Part shown: positions 12,421-22,773 of the stretch, one piece after another
Position numbering within the stretch: the first letter of the stretch is position 1
Layout: every line of letters begins with the position of its first letter
From: Cepaea hortensis
Taxonomy: Eukaryota; Mollusca; Gastropoda; Stylommatophora; Helicidae
Direction of reading: 5' to 3'
NCBI GenBank assembly: GCA_963921405.1
Contig: OY992881.1
Location: forward strand, 93,324,557-93,388,556
Length of the DNA: 64,000 nt
Notes under the pieces: model-generated
Database searches by the model: none
What the model saw: only the letters and a program-made list of their open reading frames with translations
What the model was told of the DNA's origin: nothing
Made by a program: the position numbers and the translations under genes

Positions 12421-12894
12421 CATCTGAAATGTTTGTTTTGGGTGCAATTGCATTGTGCCTGTTTACAGCAGAGCTGCGATATTTGTGCCTTTCGGCTGAC
12501 ACATCTGACTTGCTCAGGCATTTATTTGTTGGTTAGGTTAATCTTTCTGATGACTAACGTTTAGTCTAACCAGTCACATAGCCTTTAAAGTAAGTAACAA
12601 AAAATACACTTCGACCTTATATATAATTAAATACTAGGTTAATACTTAGTTACAGAAGGGAAGGTTAACCTACAACGGTAGATGTGTAGTTAAATATTAG
12701 GTTAATATTTAGTTACAGAAGCAACATCACTGCACTTGATACATTCCCACACATAATCTGCTTACTTCCTCACAAGCTACTGAAGAGGTCTCATGCTGAT
12801 TGTTCCAGAAGCGGTTTGATTAAAAGCCTGCATGACTTTTCCTCTATGTGTTTGCCACCCAGACTCTCTATACACTACCTTGCTGAACTAACTG

Positions 12895-13185
12895 GGTTTG
12901 CTTTATGCAGTAAAGTGTGTGGCTGCTGGTTTTATAGAGACTGCCACTTCCATCAAGGATGAACTGTATTTTTTGTGGCGGACTTTTGTATTGGCATTCT
13001 GGCAGCGGCATTATGCATAGTAATAGTATATCTGTGTGGGCTGTTGGTTTGTCGAGATTCCTGTCCGTTCCACTTTTCACATGGGGCAGCGAGAAGCAAT
13101 TTGTGTGATATTCACTGGCACAAGAATAGAGCATGATGGGGCAACTCTTTGCCGTGAAATTAGAACCACGACTAACTAACTAACT
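12895..13185 (+). mobile_element. Retroposon with (CTAA)n tail, copy 1
   Basis: This aligns along about 240 bp with 27565-27805. Shared blocks include TTGGCATTCTGGC, GATATTCACTGGCACA and TTGCCGTGAA, and the shared end ACTAACTAACTAACT. The tetranucleotide tail suggests a LINE or SINE 3' end inserted on the plus strand. No coding motif is recognised. Confidence 0.65.
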
Positions 13186-13439
13186 TAAGTACCAGTCACT
13201 CCAGGTTTAGATACTCTTGTTCATTTGCATATTGCAATCGGTCTCAGAGAGCCTTCATCGCATCACCATTATCGGGAAATAGCTCTCTGCTCAGAGGGAC
13301 AGCAGGCGACATCTATTTACTTACCCTTGACAGAAAAGTGAAGATATGCTCATAACCTTCATCTTGTCAAACAATGCAAGCCTCTCCACTTGGAACATGC
13401 CAGGTTCCACTTTCAGAAGCATACTCTGTGATCCGTTAC

Positions 13440-13640
13440 AAACACATGTCTGGCTGTGTTACCCTCCAATAATCGGATGGCTGCCATTACAGCCTTAACT
13501 TCAATTCTCATGCTAGATGTCGTAGTAGCATATGCAAGATTATGGCTGTGCAACCCTCCAACAATCGGATGGTGCCAATTCAGCATTAACTTCTTTCCAT
13601 TCTCATGCTAGATGGCGTAGTAGCAGATGCACGATTCTTC
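13440..13640. repeat. Tandem duplication, about 107 bp x 2
   Basis: Two copies carry GGCTGTGTTACCCTCC or GGCTGTGCAACCCTCC, AATCGGATGG, and CTCATGCTAGATG followed by CGTAGTAGCA. They lie in the last galectin intron. Confidence 0.75.
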
Positions 13641-14180
13641 TCTTTTAAAGTATACATATGTCTTTGCAATGACAACTCGCCCACTATTTTTACCTCTCAC
13701 CACAAACCCATTAGTTTATATAATCCCATTGCAGGGTGTGTTGACTTTTATCAGTTGTTCCAGGGATATTTCAGAATCATCTTGCCGGCACCATTGGTCT
13801 AATGCAATTATAAAGCTAAGCAACAGTTGATTACTAGGTGGCACTATGACCCATTCTTCTACCAATTCCACAAACTTGACCAATTGTTTCTACAGCTTGT
13901 GCCATCCAAGACCTGCCCCACTCCAACCCATATCCCTGGGTATTATCTATAGCTTCGAACAGAGGATGTTCCCCATCTGCTGCAACTGTATGATACAGCT
14001 TAACTAGGAGCACAGTGTCCCTGTCATATATCGATGGCAAGGTTACATGCATACAACAGGCATATCCCTGGTACAGCCCAGAATGACATGCATGGCTTAA
14101 TTTTGTACGTGCTTCAGCTGGACTGGCAAGAGTAGAACACAGCACAATCATAAATTATTTCCCAGATATAGAATAGGGAC

Positions 14181-14330
14181 CCTGGGAAGGTTAACCCGGT
14201 CAACAAATGCCCGCAGAAGTCGGATGTGTCAGCCTAACGGCGCAAGAACGCAGCTCTGCTGTAAACAGGCACAACGCAATCACGTTTGGAAAAAAAAAAA
14301 CTCTCGATGAACGCAGAAGAAGAAGAAGAA
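14181..14330 (+). mobile_element. 3'-end-only copy of the RNase H LINE
   Basis: This 150-bp insertion matches the terminal 3' UTR of the full-length LINE at 44.3-49.45 kb (49304-49451). Shared blocks are GGGAAGGTTAACCCGGTC, TGCCCGCAGAAGTCGGATG and GCACAACGCAATCACG, ending in (GAA)n. It is flanked by a perfect direct repeat GAATAGGGAC at 14171-14180 and 14331-14340, so its limits are exact. It is a heavily 5'-truncated retrotransposition event in the last galectin intron. Confidence 0.92.
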
Positions 14331-14620
14331 GAATAGGGACTGTATGCCCAGAGCTACCCCAATGGTATCCAGTTTGAATTTAGATGTGGATGATTTTAAC
14401 AAAATCTTAAAAAACATGAGATTTCATGGTTTACCGTATAGTGGAAAGATTCCTAACTGGAGTAGTGGATCAGATGCCTAACTAGAGTAGTTGACTAGAT
14501 GTGTACATTAAAGATCCATTTACAGTTGCAATTTGTAAAGTAAAGGTAAAGTAAAGGTAAAATAAACAGCATCTTCATGCCTTGATGCATGTTTATATGG
14601 CACTATCCCCGTATTTTAAT

Positions 14621-14734
14621 AGACCAATCAGCTGTTGATAGACCAATCGGCTGTTGATAGACCAATCGGCTGTTGATAGACCAATCAGCTGTTGATAGAC
14701 CAATCGGCTGTTGATAGACCAATTGGCTGTTGAC
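14621..14734. repeat. 19-bp minisatellite x 6 containing CCAAT
   Basis: Six uninterrupted copies of AGACCAATCRGCTGTTGAT. The last copy carries CCAATTGG and ends GAC. It is intronic in the galectin gene. Confidence 0.92.
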
Positions 14735-15158
14735 GGCTCAAGTAATCAGTTTCACACCGGCTGTCCTAACTTCACAGAACATTTTCTGCTACGTATTGTA
14801 TGCTGGGTCAAGTAAAAAAATCACTGCCCCAATGCATGCAGTTTTGAACACATAACTACTGGGATGGCAGGCAAGAGTAGTAGCCACTGCGTTACAGCAC
14901 AACACATTCGTAAAGAATACACCATAAGTGATTACTTGGGGGGTGGGGGGAGAGGAAGAACAAAAACTTTGTAAAGCTACTCTTAAAAGAATATTTACAT
15001 CTGTAAAAATTTCTTATGTGGATGGGGAATCAAGGGCAAACAAACACACTGATTTCCATAGAATAAGTATTTGAGCATGTTGATAAACAACACTGCATAC
15101 AAATCTTCAAACTGAACAAACTGAAATGGCATGTCTGGAACAGCTCTTCTTCACTCAC
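14735..15158. other. Galectin intron, no further feature
   Basis: The sequence holds a G-rich run near 14940-14955 and otherwise nothing recognised before the donor of exon 6. Confidence 0.5.
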
Positions 15159-15375
15159 CTTAAAACAATCATCCTTGACCTTGATGACAAGCTCGAAAGG
15201 TTGATTTGGTGCGAAAGGAAAACCATGATGTTCTAAATCTTCTCCGCCCCATTTACCTCCAGACCTGTGGTTGATAACGACCTTGTTGACTGACTTTCCA
15301 AAATGGAAACGAACATCAAGGTGTAAGCCAATGTCGTCGTTGGCGCCCTGGCCACATGTCAAGTTCACTGAGAAT
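15159..15375 (-). CDS. Galectin exon 6: CRD2 core with the tryptophan
   Basis: The exon starts with one base completing Arg (AG|A) after acceptor TTATTGCAG. It then gives 72 codons from FSVNLTCGQGAND through HLDVRFHFG, VVINHRSGGKWGGEDL and GFPFAPNQPFELVIKVKD to CFK, and the donor is AAG|GTGAGT. It holds the sugar-binding core: H-x-D-x-R, V-x-N and W-x-x-E are present. The Arg that normally follows (W-x-x-E-x-R) is Leu here, and the usual Asn of H-x-N-x-R is Asp. The split at CFK|ISVN falls in what should be strand F4. The TE fragment at 15400 begins only about 25 bp upstream of the acceptor. Confidence 0.93.
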
Positions 15376-15399
15376 CTGCAATAAGAGTGAGTGTCATGG

Positions 15400-15685
15400 C
15401 AATGACAATTTGTATTTTATTGAATGTGTATTGAGGGTGGTTGAACACATACCCAATTGGATTGACAGAATTATGAACAAAGACTCTGGGAACCTGGCCA
15501 AGCCTACACACCACAAACCTCATATGTCATTGATTGGACGGCACATTTTGGAAACCGGCCTCGTGATTGATAGGGACAGTGTGTTTCGTGTGATGCTTAA
15601 CACACAAAATGGTCACATGTGAAAGCTGGCAGAAGCAATCGCCATCCATTTACAGAAGCCAACTTTGTGCAAACAGAAAGAAAAG
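15400..15685 (+). mobile_element. GIY-YIG endonuclease C-terminal fragment of a retroelement
   Basis: The plus strand encodes RVVEHIPNWIDRIMNK, SLIGRHILETGLVIDRD, SVFRVMLNTQNGHM, one stop, then KLAEAIAIHLQKPTLCKQKE. The order 'EH ... H-let-G-- ... F-v ... EA-aI-----LC-QK' is the C-terminal part of GIY-YIG-type domains found in Penelope-like and related mollusc retroelements. I recognise the block but cannot assign the clade. It lies antisense to the galectin gene, in the intron before exon 6. One in-frame stop (near 15620) and the absence of RT sequence make it a dead fragment. Confidence 0.55.
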
Positions 15686-15789
15686 ACTTGATAGTCAGTT
15701 TAAAATTACCTGGTAGACAATTAACGTTACTGTTTTAACATGTGTTGCATATATTTCCAAGTGTTGAAGGATTTATCTAATTACTTCAG

Positions 15790-15865
15790 TTTATGTTGTG
15801 TGAACTCTGCAGTATATACCTGACGAGATGCAGCAAATTATGCCAGGCAATAAATTGTGCAATCT
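15790..15865 (+). repeat. Dispersed repeat R (copy 1)
   Basis: CTCTGCAGTATATACC, GATGCAGCAAATTATG and CAGGCAATAAATTGTGCAA match the copies at 33255-33400 and 33440-33600 (inverted) and 35541-35640 (direct). It is non-coding and of unknown class. Confidence 0.8.
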
Positions 15866-16189
15866 ATTGTTTGCGTCTTTGTTATTCAAATTTGCATTAT
15901 ACATAATATAATCACTGTCCTTGCTAATATTCTTTCACAAAAGTCTATGTTCCTGTTTGTAGATTGTTAAGCTGACATCGTGTACAAAAAATTATTTTAG
16001 TGTGGTTGCAATATGAAACATGGACGTCTAATACTGAAATTATTGAACAACAAAATCACTGGAAAAGACAAAGAGACATATATTACATCAATATGTTAAT
16101 ATAATTTATTAATTTCAGAATCTGTAATTACCATATCTGAACGAACGTAGACGTTTGTTACCGAGACCTCTGTCTAGCAGGCAGATATT

Positions 16190-16260
16190 TAAAATTTACC
16201 TGGACTCCCAGGTCAACTATGCCTAAAATAGGTACCAGGCAATGTCTGGGGAGTCAAGGC
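16190..16260 (+). mobile_element. SINE-3 3' fragment
   Basis: TACCTGGACTCCCAGGTCAA and AATAGGTACCAGGCAATG match the inverse of the 3' half of the SINE-3 copies at 23040, 25085 and 37140. Confidence 0.55.
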
Positions 16261-16261
16261 G

Positions 16262-17078
16262 GCCCACAAGATAGTGACCACATCATCTCCAGAGTGCTGA
16301 TGGTTCACAAAAATATGGTCTGCGTGATAGTGCCTGCATCATCTCCAGAGTGCTGACTGGTCCATAAAAAATATGGTCCACGTGATAGTGCCTGCTTCAC
16401 CTCCAGAGTGCTGACTGGTCCATAAAAAAATATGGTCCATGAGATAATGCCCACATCATTCCCAGAGTGCTGACTGTTCCATAAAAATATGGTCCATGAG
16501 ATAATGCCCACATCATTCCCAGAGTGCTGACTGGTCCATAAAAAAATATGGTCCATGAGATAATGCCCACATCATTCCCAGAGTGCTGACTGTTCCATAA
16601 AAATATGGTCCATGAGATAATGCCCACATCATTCCCAGAGTGCTGAATGGTCCATAAAAAAATATGGTCCATGAGATAATGCCCACATCATTCCCAGAGT
16701 GCTGACTGTTCCATAAAAATATGGTCCACGTGATAGTGCCTGCATCATCTCCAGAGTGCTGACTGGTCCATAAAAAATATGGTCCACGTGATAGTGCCTG
16801 CTTCATCTCCAGAGTGCTGACTGGTCCATAAAAAATATGGTCCATGAGATAGTGCCCACATCATCCCCAGAGTGCTGACTGGTCCATAAAAAATATGGTC
16901 CATGAGATAGTGCCCACATCATTCCCAGAGTGCTGACTGGTCCATAAAAAATATGGTCCATGAGATAGTGCCCACATCATCCCCAGAGTGCTGACTGGTC
17001 CATAAAAAATATGGTCCATGAGATAGTGCCCACATCATCCCCAGAGTGCTGACTGGTCCATAAAAAATATGGTCCACC
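16262..17078. repeat. 58-bp minisatellite, 14 units
   Basis: The landmark AGAGTGCTGA starts units at 16291, 16347, 16405, 16464, 16521, 16580, 16637, 16696, 16753, 16811, 16869, 16927, 16985 and 17043 (period 56-59). Each unit reads roughly CCAGAGTGCTGACTGGTCC, ATAAAAAATATGGTCC, then ATGAGATAGTGCCCACATCA. Two variants (CACGTGATAGTGCCTGC and CATGAGATARTGCCCAC) alternate in blocks, which suggests unequal exchange. It lies in the galectin intron between the first two CRD2 exons; its minus-strand open frames are not genes. Confidence 0.95.
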
Positions 17079-17099
17079 AGCATATGCCCAATAGGACTT

Positions 17100-17551
17100 T
17101 GGGCACATAAAAAGTCAACAACTTACACACTTCCTGTCCTAGTAGACAAGTACACTAACAACTATACCACCATGTCTCCTCTACATATTATAGCTTCTCT
17201 TATTAGCAAACAACAATAATGTAGTTGTTTCATACACAACAAAATCAACTGACTCAAATTTTCACAGCACATGAAAACAGTCAGGGACAGACAGAGGAAG
17301 GAGTGAGAGAGCTGGGTAAAGGAGGGGGGGGGGGGGAGAAATGGTCATCTTACTATTTTAATTCTATCTGTATGGTTCTGGTGGAATGAAGAATGCATAG
17401 CTGTCTGGAGCAGACGGGGTTAAAATATTATGGTCTGGGGCAGAAAGAGTTAAGAAGAAAATAAAGAAGTACGAATTTAAAAATGCAATTTGAATGGCAG
17501 ATGTGCAATGACAATAGAAGCAAATGTATAATTATCTAAAGCAATATTCAC
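17100..17551. other. Galectin intron without other features
   Basis: A G-run (about 13 G) sits near 17324-17336. Nothing else is recognised before exon 5. Confidence 0.5.
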
Positions 17552-17634
17552 CTTTCTGTACCTGTTGGTACACCAGCAATGGTTATCTTACGCCCAGAAC
17601 GAAGAGTACCAATTGGAACATGAAGTGGAACTGG
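17552..17634 (-). CDS. Galectin exon 5: start of CRD2
   Basis: 27 codons plus two bases give PVPLHVPIGTLRSGRKITIA, then GVPTGTE and AG| of an Arg. The acceptor is TTTGCTTTCAG; the donor is GAAAG|GTGAAT. An earlier GT (CAACAG|GTACAG) also exists. I chose the later one because it gives phase 2, exactly as in the first CRD, and restores R-F across the junction. 'P-p--iPggl--Gr-i-i-G-v' is the canonical opening of a galectin CRD. Confidence 0.87.
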
Positions 17635-17639
17635 CTGAA

Positions 17640-18080
17640 AGCAAATGCACTTGTTAAAACATTTCACCTATGTTGCCCAAGAATGCACAATAAACCTGAC
17701 CACACATAATCAAATTTATAATATTATAGAATTAAAACAAAACTGTAAAAGAAATATAATACAGAGTGAATTCCCTTCCTAGAAAATACAACAGAATTTC
17801 CAGCAGAAACACATCTAATAAAAATAATAAAATAACAAAACATGTTATAATATATTTATGGTCAGTAATGTATAAATACAAATCAATATATAAATATACT
17901 ACTTTTAAAAACCATAAAAGAAAATTAACAATATACAATATCTTCAAGACAATAGATACTCATGGCTTAAAAATTAATATACATTGAAGAAGTAAGTATA
18001 CTGAAGGATTCCTTATCCTAGTTCAAATATTAAGGCATTTTACACAACCAAGTAAACTTGAGATAAAAGAAGGACTATTA
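17640..18080. other. Galectin intron, AT-rich
   Basis: No repeat or coding signal is recognised. The sequence is strongly AT-rich with short frames on both strands. Confidence 0.5.
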
Positions 18081-18082
18081 GC

Positions 18083-18302
18083 ACCAGTCTCCGTGACGAG
18101 GAGTTACGGACGCGATTAGTAATCCTGTATACCCGGGTTTGAAACACAGCGGCGCTGGTTTTTTCGAAAAAGATATAGGAGTCGGTCTTTCAGAAAACAA
18201 TGGCAAACTACTAAACGTAAAACTTGCCCAAGAATCACGAACAATCAAAATGCTGGGGTTGACCGCTACGTCCTGAGAAGGACATGCAACTTTTAAAAAA
18301 AA
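18083..18302 (+). mobile_element. SINE-1 copy
   Basis: Head CTCCGTGACGAGGAGTTACG, box-B-like GGGTTTGAAACAC, body CAATGGCAAACTACTAAAC, and 3' block TGGGGTTGACCGCTACG with hairpin TCCTGAGAAGGA and CATGCAACTTTT. Confidence 0.8.
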
Positions 18303-18776
18303 ATTAGCACTGATCATGAACCTAAGAAACATGGGATGCCAAGTCACAGTAAGATGCGTACCAACACATAAATAATAAGAACAATGGAGTAAACAATGGA
18401 AAGAAACCACAACATGTAGACAGATGTACAAACCCTCAGAGAACAAACTACACAATCCCCATGTACCAAACGTTTATAGAATCAAATACACAATCACAAG
18501 TAAAAGACAAAATGAAAATACCAGCAAATAAAAAGCTCTGAAATAAGACTCAGATACAAGAAGGACAAAACAAAATATCAAAAATTATAGAGAACAAACA
18601 CATGGATAACCATACTACATAACATTACTTAATGACATGCAGAAAACCACGAAACAGCTCTAAGTATATTTGCAAAAGATGAAAGTAACAGAGAATGAAA
18701 GAGTGTCCTGTTGACGGTAATAAATAAATTAAAAGTCTGGCCCAACAATACTACTGTAGTACCAGCATTGGTTTTA

Positions 18777-19016
18777 AAAGTTGCATATCCTTTATAGGAT
18801 GTCCCAGTCAACACCAGCACTTTTTGCTGTTGTGATCTCTTGGCAAGTTTATGTTCAGTAGTTTGCCGTTGCTTTCTTAATGACTGGCACCCATATCATT
18901 TTGTAAAAACACCAACGTGAGACAGTTTGCTGCCAAATCGCCTGCAGCTGTGTTTCGAACGCGGGTATGCTGGATTACGAACTGCGTCTGTTACCTCTTC
19001 ACCATGGAGCTGGAAT
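18777..19016 (-). mobile_element. SINE-1 copy
   Basis: The minus strand reads CTCCATGGTGAAGAGGTAAC, box-B-like GCGTTCGAAACACAGC, and the 3' block TGCTGGTGTTGACTGGGACA with hairpin TCCTATAAAGGA and TATGCAACTT. Confidence 0.8.
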
Positions 19017-19299
19017 ACCGGACCACATATATAACTGAAAAATTGTAGACTAATAAAATACAAAACTATTAAGAATATAAAATAACTCATATTATAATCA
19101 GAAAGATACAATATGAATCTCTGACATAGAAGAAGTAGAAGACCTCCCAAATGATGGAAAAGGGAGACGTGAATAAAACCTCTTCAACAGCAGGAAACCT
19201 CCCTCAGTGGTGGGAAAGAAATACATGCAGGAAACATCTCCTGTGGTTGAGACTAAAAGACAGTAGTATATCATTATGTGTGCTGAAAATGTGTTATTT

Positions 19300-19456
19300 C
19301 TGAAACCATAATTTCATTTAGTAATGTTCTTCTCATTCCTAGTTTGTTTACCTCTTCTTATTTTGTCTTTACTGGATAATTGTGCCATGTTTTTATATAT
19401 CCACATTATAAGGGGGTTAATTATTTCTTCCAGTTGCTAGTTCATAACCACTGAAA
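19300..19456 (-). mobile_element. RTE-like LINE debris (second subfamily)
   Basis: The blocks TATATATCCACATTATAAG and CTTCCAGTTGCTAGTTCAT align with 7020-7090 of the RTE fragment at 6683-7380. It is too decayed for a reading frame. Confidence 0.5.
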
Positions 19457-19661
19457 ATGTAGGGTATCCACAGTTCATGACCCCACAACATATAACAATG
19501 TCGGGTATCTACAGTTTATGACTCCACAACATATAACAATGTAGGGTATCCACAGTTCATGACCCCACAACACATAACAATGCAGAGTATCCACAATTCA
19601 TGACCCCACAACATATAACAATGCAGACTATTCACAGTTCATGACTCTAGGTCTGCCCCTG
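19457..19661. repeat. 41-bp minisatellite x 5
   Basis: Units start at 19457, 19498, 19539, 19580 and 19621. Each reads approximately ATGTAGGGTATCCACAG, TTCATGACCCCACAAC, ATATAACA. It sits between two LINE fragments. Confidence 0.9.
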
Positions 19662-20490
19662 CTATATTTTCTCAGATCTTTCCAGCTGTCATGATGTTTT
19701 TTCAATGCCCTTCTTCTCATCGCTGGCGCTGTGATAAAGGAGTTATGAACGTGTGTTCGAAACACTGCTGCGGGCGATTTGGAAGCAGATCGCCTTGCGC
19801 TGATTTTTATACAAAGTTATGATTGCCGGTCATTAGAAAGCAATGGCAAACTACTGAACATAAACTTGTTAAGAAATCACAAACAGCCAAAACAAAATGC
19901 TGAGGTTGACTGCAATGTTCGGTAAAGGAAATGCAACTAACTTTTTCTTCTCATAACTAGACCAAAGAACACTGTCTTCTTCTTATATTTGTATATAATG
20001 TTCTTCCGTGCAGTCTGCCGAGTCCTGTCTTCACATGCTGGGTAGGCATACCCTAGTTCACTGATTGGTTTGACACCAAATCGGCTACCCACGCCTGGTT
20101 TAGCCAACCTGTCACAGCTGTTGCCCGGGGGGTGGCCGCTGTCACATGGTGACAGCTACTAGAAGCCAAAGGCGTGAGCTGGATATAAGGCTTGGACCAG
20201 TGGGGGATGTGCCTACTTTGTTCTACTTTCATTTGCCTTTTCCAAGTACTTACTGTTAATTACCCTGGCAGTCCAAGGTATCCACAACCACCATCTCAGA
20301 AACTGCTCCAAGCTTTCCCTAATCCGTTCATTCAGATTCCACATTCACTGTACAGTAGAACAGGTTCTATGTAACACGTCAGTACTCCCTTCTTACATTA
20401 AATGATAGTGACTTAATGCATAAGATACTTTTCATTCTCTGAAATGCAGCTTTTGCTTAATTATCTATGCTAAATTATAATTAAAAGACA
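19662..20490 (-). mobile_element. RTE/BovB-like LINE fragment with nested SINE
   Basis: Minus-strand sequence matches the 33832-35540 LINE (for example CTTTCCAGCTGTCATGATG, TATATAATGTTCTTC, CTGGCAGTCCAAGGTATCCA, CAGGTTCTATGTAACACG). It is interrupted by SINE-1 at 19721-19944, and by about 200 bp of unrelated sequence at roughly 20010-20210. No open frame remains. Confidence 0.65.
19721..19944 (+). mobile_element. SINE-1 copy with clear TSD
   Basis: This 224-bp insertion is flanked by TTCTTCTCAT at 19711-19720 and 19945-19954, which fixes the family's limits. It begins CGCTGGCGCTGTGATAAAGG, has box-B-like GTGTTCGAAACACTG, and ends with TTGACTGCAATGTTCGG then AAAGGAAATGCAACTAAC. It is nested in an RTE LINE fragment. 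Confidence 0.88.
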
Positions 20491-20729
20491 TCCACTAGTT
20501 CAGAGGTCAAAGTTGGTCAGTGTTACAATAAAACAGGCGGACCTTAATAAAATATGATGAATATTTTGACATACATTTGAAAGTTGTTATACTGCTTGAC
20601 CAATGACTTTAAAATAGTTTGTTGAAAAATAGACCACAGTATATTTAATGAGTGCTGAAGTACTATATAGAAACTATCTTATTACTGGGTGTTTGTGAAA
20701 CATGGACATTAAGCAGACAAAGTGGCAAT

Positions 20730-21095
20730 GGCAATGTGATGCTGTGAAAAAATGCAAAACAATACCAAGATGGAAAAAAAAAACAGATGAGAATGTCCTA
20801 CAAGTAACACATAAAACAGTAAACTGATTAGAGAAATTAGACGTTGGCAGTGAACATTTTTACAAAGTGAACAACTTTGTGGCAACTGGCAAACTTGATG
20901 GGAAAATAGCCATGGGAATTGTGTTCCCATGGCTATTTTCCCATCAAGTTTGCCAGAGATAGAAAACCAATGTCATGGCCATATAGCATAACTGGGATAC
21001 AAACACAGACCCAATCCAAGACTGAGAATCATGTAAATAAACGGTGAACCATGACTGCCCACATTTATCAGCATAACACATGATGATGATGATGA
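20730..21095 (+). mobile_element. RTE-like LINE 3' fragment carrying a large hairpin
   Basis: Broken plus-strand frames match the family at 184-803: KKCKTIPRW, LIREIRRWQ-like, and VATGKLDGK before the palindrome at 20886-20956. It ends in a (GAT)n tail near 21078-21092, the same 3' signature as the LINE at 33832. Confidence 0.65.
20886..20956. repeat. Perfect 33-bp inverted repeat, 5-bp loop
   Basis: Left arm 20886-20918 runs CTGGCAAACTTGATGGG to CCATGGGAA. The loop TTGTG is at 20919-20923, and right arm 20924-20956 is the exact reverse complement. The left arm is LINE coding sequence (TGKLDGK); the right arm is an inverted duplicate of it. Confidence 0.95.
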
Positions 21096-21099
21096 TATT

Positions 21100-22080
21100 A
21101 AATGAATTAAATATTGTATTTGTAATTTAATGAAACTTTAGATACTTTATGAAAGAGTTTTTAATTTACAAATGTGTTGACAAAAGTATATAATTATGAT
21201 AATTTATATAAAGAATTTAAATATGAAAAAGAAAGACGTCCCTATAGTAAAGTAAAATTATCCAACTCATTCCACATTTTGACATATTGTAGATTAAACT
21301 TGTTTCATCATGCAGAAGAATAATATATGTTTATACAACACATGTTTACAGTACTTACTGGGTCTTGCATGGAATGCTGAAATAAATGAAATATATCAAA
21401 TTATTCTGAAAGTGACTTTATATATATATATAGGTAAATTTAAAGTACAACAAATTATTCAAGTTTCAGTTGGCATAATTGAGCTTATCATTACCCTCTT
21501 TGGACAATAATCACCTTCAAATTAATATCCAAACTGTGGCTGCCTTGGTCTCAGGATTATTAATCTGAGCCTGGCGATGACCCTAATATAACTTCTCTGA
21601 GGTGGAATACAGCTAGGATATTGAAAGAATGGAACTGAGAATGTGTGGCTCTTTTAACACATCTTAAACTCATGAGGAACATCTGAATGTGTGAATGTTA
21701 TAATATATCATAGACTCATGACATGTAGCATTATGTGATGGTTATTGTAATATCTTGGGTTATTTTAAGGTATTTTAGACTCATGAGAAACATTGGTGAT
21801 TTTTATAAACACTAATACACAAATCATTATTCTTCACATTTAGTGTGAAGTAGAGTATGAACTATGCTGATAGCTTCTATGATCACACTTTTCATTAAAC
21901 AGCATTAGGCCAAGTGCTTTAAGTTTTGCCTTCTTCAATATTTCAGATTATAAATGGTCAATTTCATTGTGATGTTTTCTTTTTATTGTATAGGTGAGAT
22001 TTCTTAGTATTTCTTTCCTTTTGGCATGTATTTTCATTTTGGAGTAATGTCTCATTTTCACTTGTACTGTAGTCAGTTGT
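21100..22080. other. Galectin intron, AT-rich
   Basis: A short TA run lies near 21420-21432. I see no coding or repeat family signal. Confidence 0.45.
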
Positions 22081-22084
22081 GAGT

Positions 22085-22440
22085 GTGTAAAGATAATCTA
22101 ATGGCAGCAGAGATGTGGTTTTTGAGGAAAATGCAGAGAATACCATGAACGTACAGTATAACTAAATAGAAAGCCCTATAAGAAACAAATGAAAACCATA
22201 AACTCATTAGAGAAATTAGACATAGTCAAGATTTGTGTGTGTGCATATTATGAGGAGAATTAAACTTGAAAACTTAGTGTCATTTTAAAATGAACACAGG
22301 GAAGGCAAATAGATAAATGCCTTTATTGGCCACATGGCAGAATTGGATCAAGAACACAGACCCGATCCAATGTGTGAGATCTCGAACCATGACCCTCCAT
22401 GCATATCGGCACAGCATAGGATGATTATGACATATACTGC
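22085..22440 (+). mobile_element. RTE-like LINE 3' fragment
   Basis: Broken frames read LMAAEMWFLRKMQRIP, ETNENHKLIREIRH and IMRRIKLENLV, collinear with the copy at 184-803. Stops and frameshifts are frequent. It ends near CAGCATAGGATGATTATGA. Confidence 0.75.
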
Positions 22441-22773
22441 AATTGGGGATTTTAAGTATTAAGCCTTCACATATTCTAGGCCATAAGGTGTGGTGGTTAG
22501 TTCACTTACTCACCAGCTATAATTCCCACGCAGTTCCCAGAAAATAAACACATTATTAAATAGTTCTTTGTTATTTACCAACTGCTGTCTTCTTAGGGCA
22601 AGATGAAATGAAGACACATTTTGGTGATTACTTCTCTATAATCAAATAAGACATGTCAGTTATGAGTGAATGCATGCCTTTTATTTGATAATACAAAATA
22701 TAAACTTACACTTTACTGACACAGGAAACTAAGTCTTAGAATGCTAAAACATAGAGACAATAGAAACATGATA

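Noticed and set aside
12268..12453. Glutamate-rich 61-codon frame
   Set aside because: It is antisense to a pyrimidine-rich simple repeat and overlaps the true last galectin exon in another frame.
16305..16845. Minus-strand frames of about 83-110 codons with a repeated MDHIF motif
   Set aside because: They arise from the 58-bp minisatellite. The period is not a multiple of three, so the same peptide cycles through frames.
16262..17078. CRISPR-like array
   Set aside because: Repeats are directly adjacent without unique spacers, and the genome is eukaryotic.
17566..17568. Earlier splice donor CAACAG|GTACAG for galectin exon 5
   Set aside because: It would give phase 1 and break the junction with exon 6, while the later donor gives phase 2 as in CRD1.
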